Of a stretch of 64,000 nt of DNA, positions 54,725 to 64,000 are shown piece by piece. Numbering within the stretch: position 1 is the first letter of the stretch; each line of letters begins with the position of its first letter. This DNA is from Amoebidium appalachense (taxonomy: Eukaryota; Ichthyosporea), in the NCBI GenBank assembly GCA_963693365.1, contig CAVNZM010000008.1:10044001-10108000 (forward strand), written 5' to 3'. The notes beneath the pieces were generated by a model. That model was not told where the DNA came from and ran no database searches. It was given only the letters and a program-made list of their open reading frames with translations. The position numbers and the translations under genes were made by a program.

Positions 54725-55350
54725 TCTCAGTCTCTCTCTCTCTCCCTCCCCCCCCTCCTCACGGGCATGGGCCGGTTAGTTAACGAGCCATTGAATTAAA
54801 AATAGTCCGAAAGTTGCTAAGTACGTGCATGCCAACCCTAAGAATGACCCACATACATTGGCTGAAGACCAGATCCAGTAGGCATCAGGCAATATAAACA
54901 CGCAAGCACATTTCGGCACGCGCACACACACGTAGCACATTATAAACGGAGGCACCGTGCCAAATACTTTATGCTGGTATACATTGCTGCCTTACGTTTG
55001 GACCACATTAAAGTGATTAAATGTTTGCTGCGTTTCACTTGGAAAATTACCCTCTCGAGTCTATAAATCTCCAAACCGCACATTGCAAAAGGATCGCCGT
55101 GGAAGGCAACTGTAACACGACATACATACTTATCATCACAACATCATAACACATCTCGACTAACACACCTTAGAGTCTATGGACATGGGCGTTCTTTTTG
55201 ATTAGAGCAACTTCCATTGAGTCTTAGAAAACTCGAAAGCCTCCCCTTTAACTATCTCGTTTACACTTCGGTCATTTCACACCTTGTGTGTGTATGCATA
55301 CGGTGACATCTAAACACAACGTGCATGCCTATTAGAGAATATTGTGTGTG

Positions 55351-55422
<72 letters not shown>

Positions 55423-55445
55423 CGCTTGTCCGCACGAGTTGCCTC

Positions 55446-55483
<38 letters not shown>

Positions 55484-55511
55484 ATGTGCATGTGCGTGTG
55501 CGTGTGTGTAT
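54060..55511. other. Gene-free region before the lyase fusion gene
   Basis: It contains poly-G at 54239-54279, poly-C tracts at about 54616-54720, and (GT)n at 55357-55413 and 55448-55480. The AT-rich interval 54780-55350 may hold the 3' UTR of the minus-strand gene. Nothing coding is supported. Confidence 0.4.
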
Positions 55512-61574
<6,063 letters not shown>

Positions 61575-62573
61575 TTGTGCACCCTCTTTTGTGTGTTTTT
61601 GCCTCGTGGGCTGATGCAGATCAAGAGGGAAGTAAATCTGGTGACGGGGAAAATGTGGACAAAAAACAACTACGAAATAACTGCGTATTCTCAGTTGGCT
61701 ACTTTCCCCGCCAATGATTATTCGCATGTGCAAGTTTGTTTTGCCAGGTTGCCTCAGCAGATCAGTGGGCACAAATGCAACAAACAAAAGGAGCTCTGAA
61801 TGATGCAACTGCTGTGAAAAGCACATCTACGCAAGCGGCAACAGCAGTTGTGGTATGCATCGAATCAAATACATTTATTACATCTTAAAAAAGACCAGTT
61901 CCCAATTATATCTGTTTTAATCAAGATTTTAATTTTTTTGCTATCATACATTTGTTTTGACGTAATTCTTTCACAATGTATTGCACGAATCAGCGCGTTC
62001 TTCGTGATCAAAAAGCCAATCAGAGTCAACGAAGCCACTATGACTTAGGACTAACCCAAATTTGGCAAAAGCGCGCGTAGATAATTTATTACTGTGCCTC
62101 GGGTGTACACAACCGTTTGATTGAAAACGAAAGTTTTCCAAGTCCCTAAACAAGAAAAAATAAAGCCTGCTGCCATCTCCAGCTTGCAGCCTTCACAGAT
62201 TTGCGCACGTGGCATAATTCTGCAATCGTTTCGTGTAAACCTCTCCCGGGCCCGGTGTAAATACTGTTGTGTGTTTGTGAGTCTGTTTTTGTGTGCACGT
62301 TCGTGTTACACATGTGTGTGCGTGTGTGTGCATGTGCGCTCGCGCGCGCGCGTCTGTGTGTGCTTGTGTGAGTGTGTGTGCGTGTGTGTGTGTGTGTGTG
62401 TCTGTTTTTGTGTGCACGTTCGTGTGTGTGTGTGTGTGTGACACCGTGTGCGTGTGTCTGTTTTTGTGTGCACGTTCGTTTGTGTGTGTGTGCGTGTGTG
62501 CGTGTGTGTGTTTGTGTGTGTGTGTGTGTGTGACAGCGTGTGTCTGTCGACACGTCTGTTTATGTGTGCACGT

Positions 62574-62646
<73 letters not shown>

Positions 62647-62780
62647 CTTGTTAGGGACTATCTGCCTGGTACCTCCAGGGCTCCGGAGACCCGTTCGCGA
62701 TGGGGGAGGGGAGGGCCGCGCGTGGGGAGGGGGGAGAGGGGGGGAGGGGGGGGACGTCTCCCAGACTAGGAAGAGGGGGT

Positions 62781-62819
<39 letters not shown>

Positions 62820-63925
62820 CGAGAAACTCCCAAAGGCTTAGGATTTCTTGCAGCTTCTTTATATCACATTTTAATACTATGACTGGCACTCGGCCTGCAG
62901 CGATTCATTGCACTAGATTCAAGCTTTTAGTACAGACTATGATGTACTCGGATCATACATTTTTCCGCGTGGTAAAACATTCGCCATCACTGGTACATGC
63001 AGAAGCGTCCCACCTCGAACGAGGTGTGACCCACTAAAACACCCTCCCAGGGCGGGATCAAATTACTGCAGATTATCTCAGTAATTCGTGGGGGTACTCG
63101 AACTATCCCTAGCAAGGTGCCATAAACAAATCTCTGTCATTCACAAGCTAGTGTATGTGACTATGATACTTCTACATGTGCATACTTTGCAAAACGAACA
63201 TTCATATGATCTGAAAGAGACACGGACGGCCATAAACGGAACGGAGTCAGCAATCATCATAATCAATCAATTAATTATTCGCTCGTGTCACAAAGCTTGC
63301 TGGAAAACGCCTTATTTGGTAATACACTAGGTATATTTAGATCTATCTAGACACGTAGGTTCTTAACTTTATGCATTACATCTAACTTAGAAAGAGATGC
63401 AACATAATCAGTCTGCAGAGAACGGGAAGGGCTACTTGTATAACCTCATTCGAAATTGTAGCTAGCACACACACATATCATCAGACGTGCTAATGTATTT
63501 TGGAGTCTGATTACTGGGTGTGTGAAGTTGTCTTAATGCCTGAAGCATAGAGGGTTGATGTGTGAGCGTAGATATATCGATGCTATATGTGTGTGCAGGT
63601 TGCAGTGTGCGCCCCTTGCAGAATGCAAACACTGACTTGGGAGGTAAATGAGTCAGCAATCAGGGAAGATGGGGACGGTGTGGATGCATGTGTGGCATAT
63701 TGCTGCAATAATAGTTAACTTCGAAAAAGGGAAAGGAGTAAGGGTTAGAAAGTAAGGGAAAGCGAAGCAAAAGCCCTGCATGTGTCTGTGCATGCGTGCG
63801 TGTGCGTGTGTGTGCGGTGTGTGTGTGTGTGTGTGTGGGGGGGGGGGGGAGGGGAGGAGGGGGAGCCACTGTGGGAAGGCGGGTGGAGGAGGAGGGGGGC
63901 GGAGGGGGGGGGTTCCGAAAATTAA
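61575..63925. other. 5' flank of the lyase fusion gene and intergenic DNA
   Basis: AT-rich and free of repeats from 61575 to about 62250, consistent with a promoter. It is followed by interrupted (GT)n from 62263 to 62645, including the recurring motif TTTTTGTGTGCACGTTCGT (three or more copies), then a poly-G tract near 62777-62812. The stretch 62815-63780 has normal composition with no gene recognised. Confidence 0.4.
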
Positions 63926-64000
63926 TTACTGTGGGGTTGGTCTCCTGCGGCGGATGGTATAGATAGTATGCTCAGCCTCCCGCCCTATCACTGTGTCGTC
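63926..64000 (-). CDS. Possible terminal exon of a gene entering from the right edge
   Basis: The minus strand reads DDTVIGREAEHTIYTIRRRR, then PTPQ and a TAA at 63928-63926. The frame is open to the window edge and is not low-complexity. It is too short to identify a family. It could be the C-terminus of a minus-strand gene located upstream of the lyase fusion gene. Confidence 0.3.
   Translation of the reverse strand, partial: DDTVIGREAEHTIYTIRRRRPTPQ

Noticed and set aside
54563-54799. Short Pro-rich plus-strand frame beginning MHQMPRKTLRHRL
   Set aside because: Only about 17 codons are non-repetitive and the rest is poly-C translation. No splice partner was found.

Overview
The window is nuclear DNA from a eukaryote, most likely a microbial eukaryote (protist, alga or early-branching fungal relative); I cannot place it more precisely. 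The genes are broken into many short exons with GT..AG introns. The introns are packed with simple repeats: (CA)n/(GT)n, (GA)n, and poly-C or poly-G tracts up to 50 bases long. Most long open frames in the window are translations of these repeats and are not genes.

From left to right I can support the following. (1) The 3' part of a minus-strand TRK/HKT-type potassium transporter at the left edge (138-1035), with a possible separate first exon at 1705-1754. (2) A complete plus-strand EDC3 gene (mRNA decapping enhancer) in 17 exons, 4081-17291, with Lsm, FDF and YjeF_N domains. (3) A minus-strand PAP2-type lipid phosphate phosphatase in about five exons, 21535 to 19027. (4) A very large plus-strand gene, 23144-48724, predicted at about 4,000 residues. 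It has a long disordered, charged N-terminus, then a WD40-like beta-propeller, six C2H2-like fingers and a C-terminal J domain. (5) A gene-poor stretch, 48.7-55.5 kb, holding a C2H2 fragment, a tRNA-like sequence, a perfect 45-bp-arm palindrome, a non-LTR retroelement tail and a duplicated repeat. (6) A minus-strand four-exon gene, 61574 to 55512, encoding a 974-residue type II membrane protein that joins a glycosyltransferase-like domain to an alginate-lyase-like domain. (7) A possible terminal exon of a further minus-strand gene at the right edge.

The genes alternate in orientation. Transporter/EDC3 and phosphatase/giant gene are head-to-head pairs separated by 1.6-2.3 kb of less repetitive sequence that probably holds divergent promoters. 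EDC3/phosphatase and giant gene/lyase fusion are tail-to-tail. The genes share no pathway: they cover ion transport, mRNA decay, lipid dephosphorylation, a probable chaperone or RNA/DNA-binding scaffold, and Golgi-type polysaccharide modification.

The strongest candidates for something undescribed are the WD40 + C2H2 + J-domain giant protein, the membrane-anchored glycosyltransferase/lyase fusion, and a dispersed intronic repeat that ends in poly-C tracts. Three one-base frame breaks all fall in C homopolymers inside otherwise clean coding exons. They look like consensus errors, although real frameshifts cannot be excluded. Exon boundaries were deduced by eye from frames, phases and splice dinucleotides, without transcript data.
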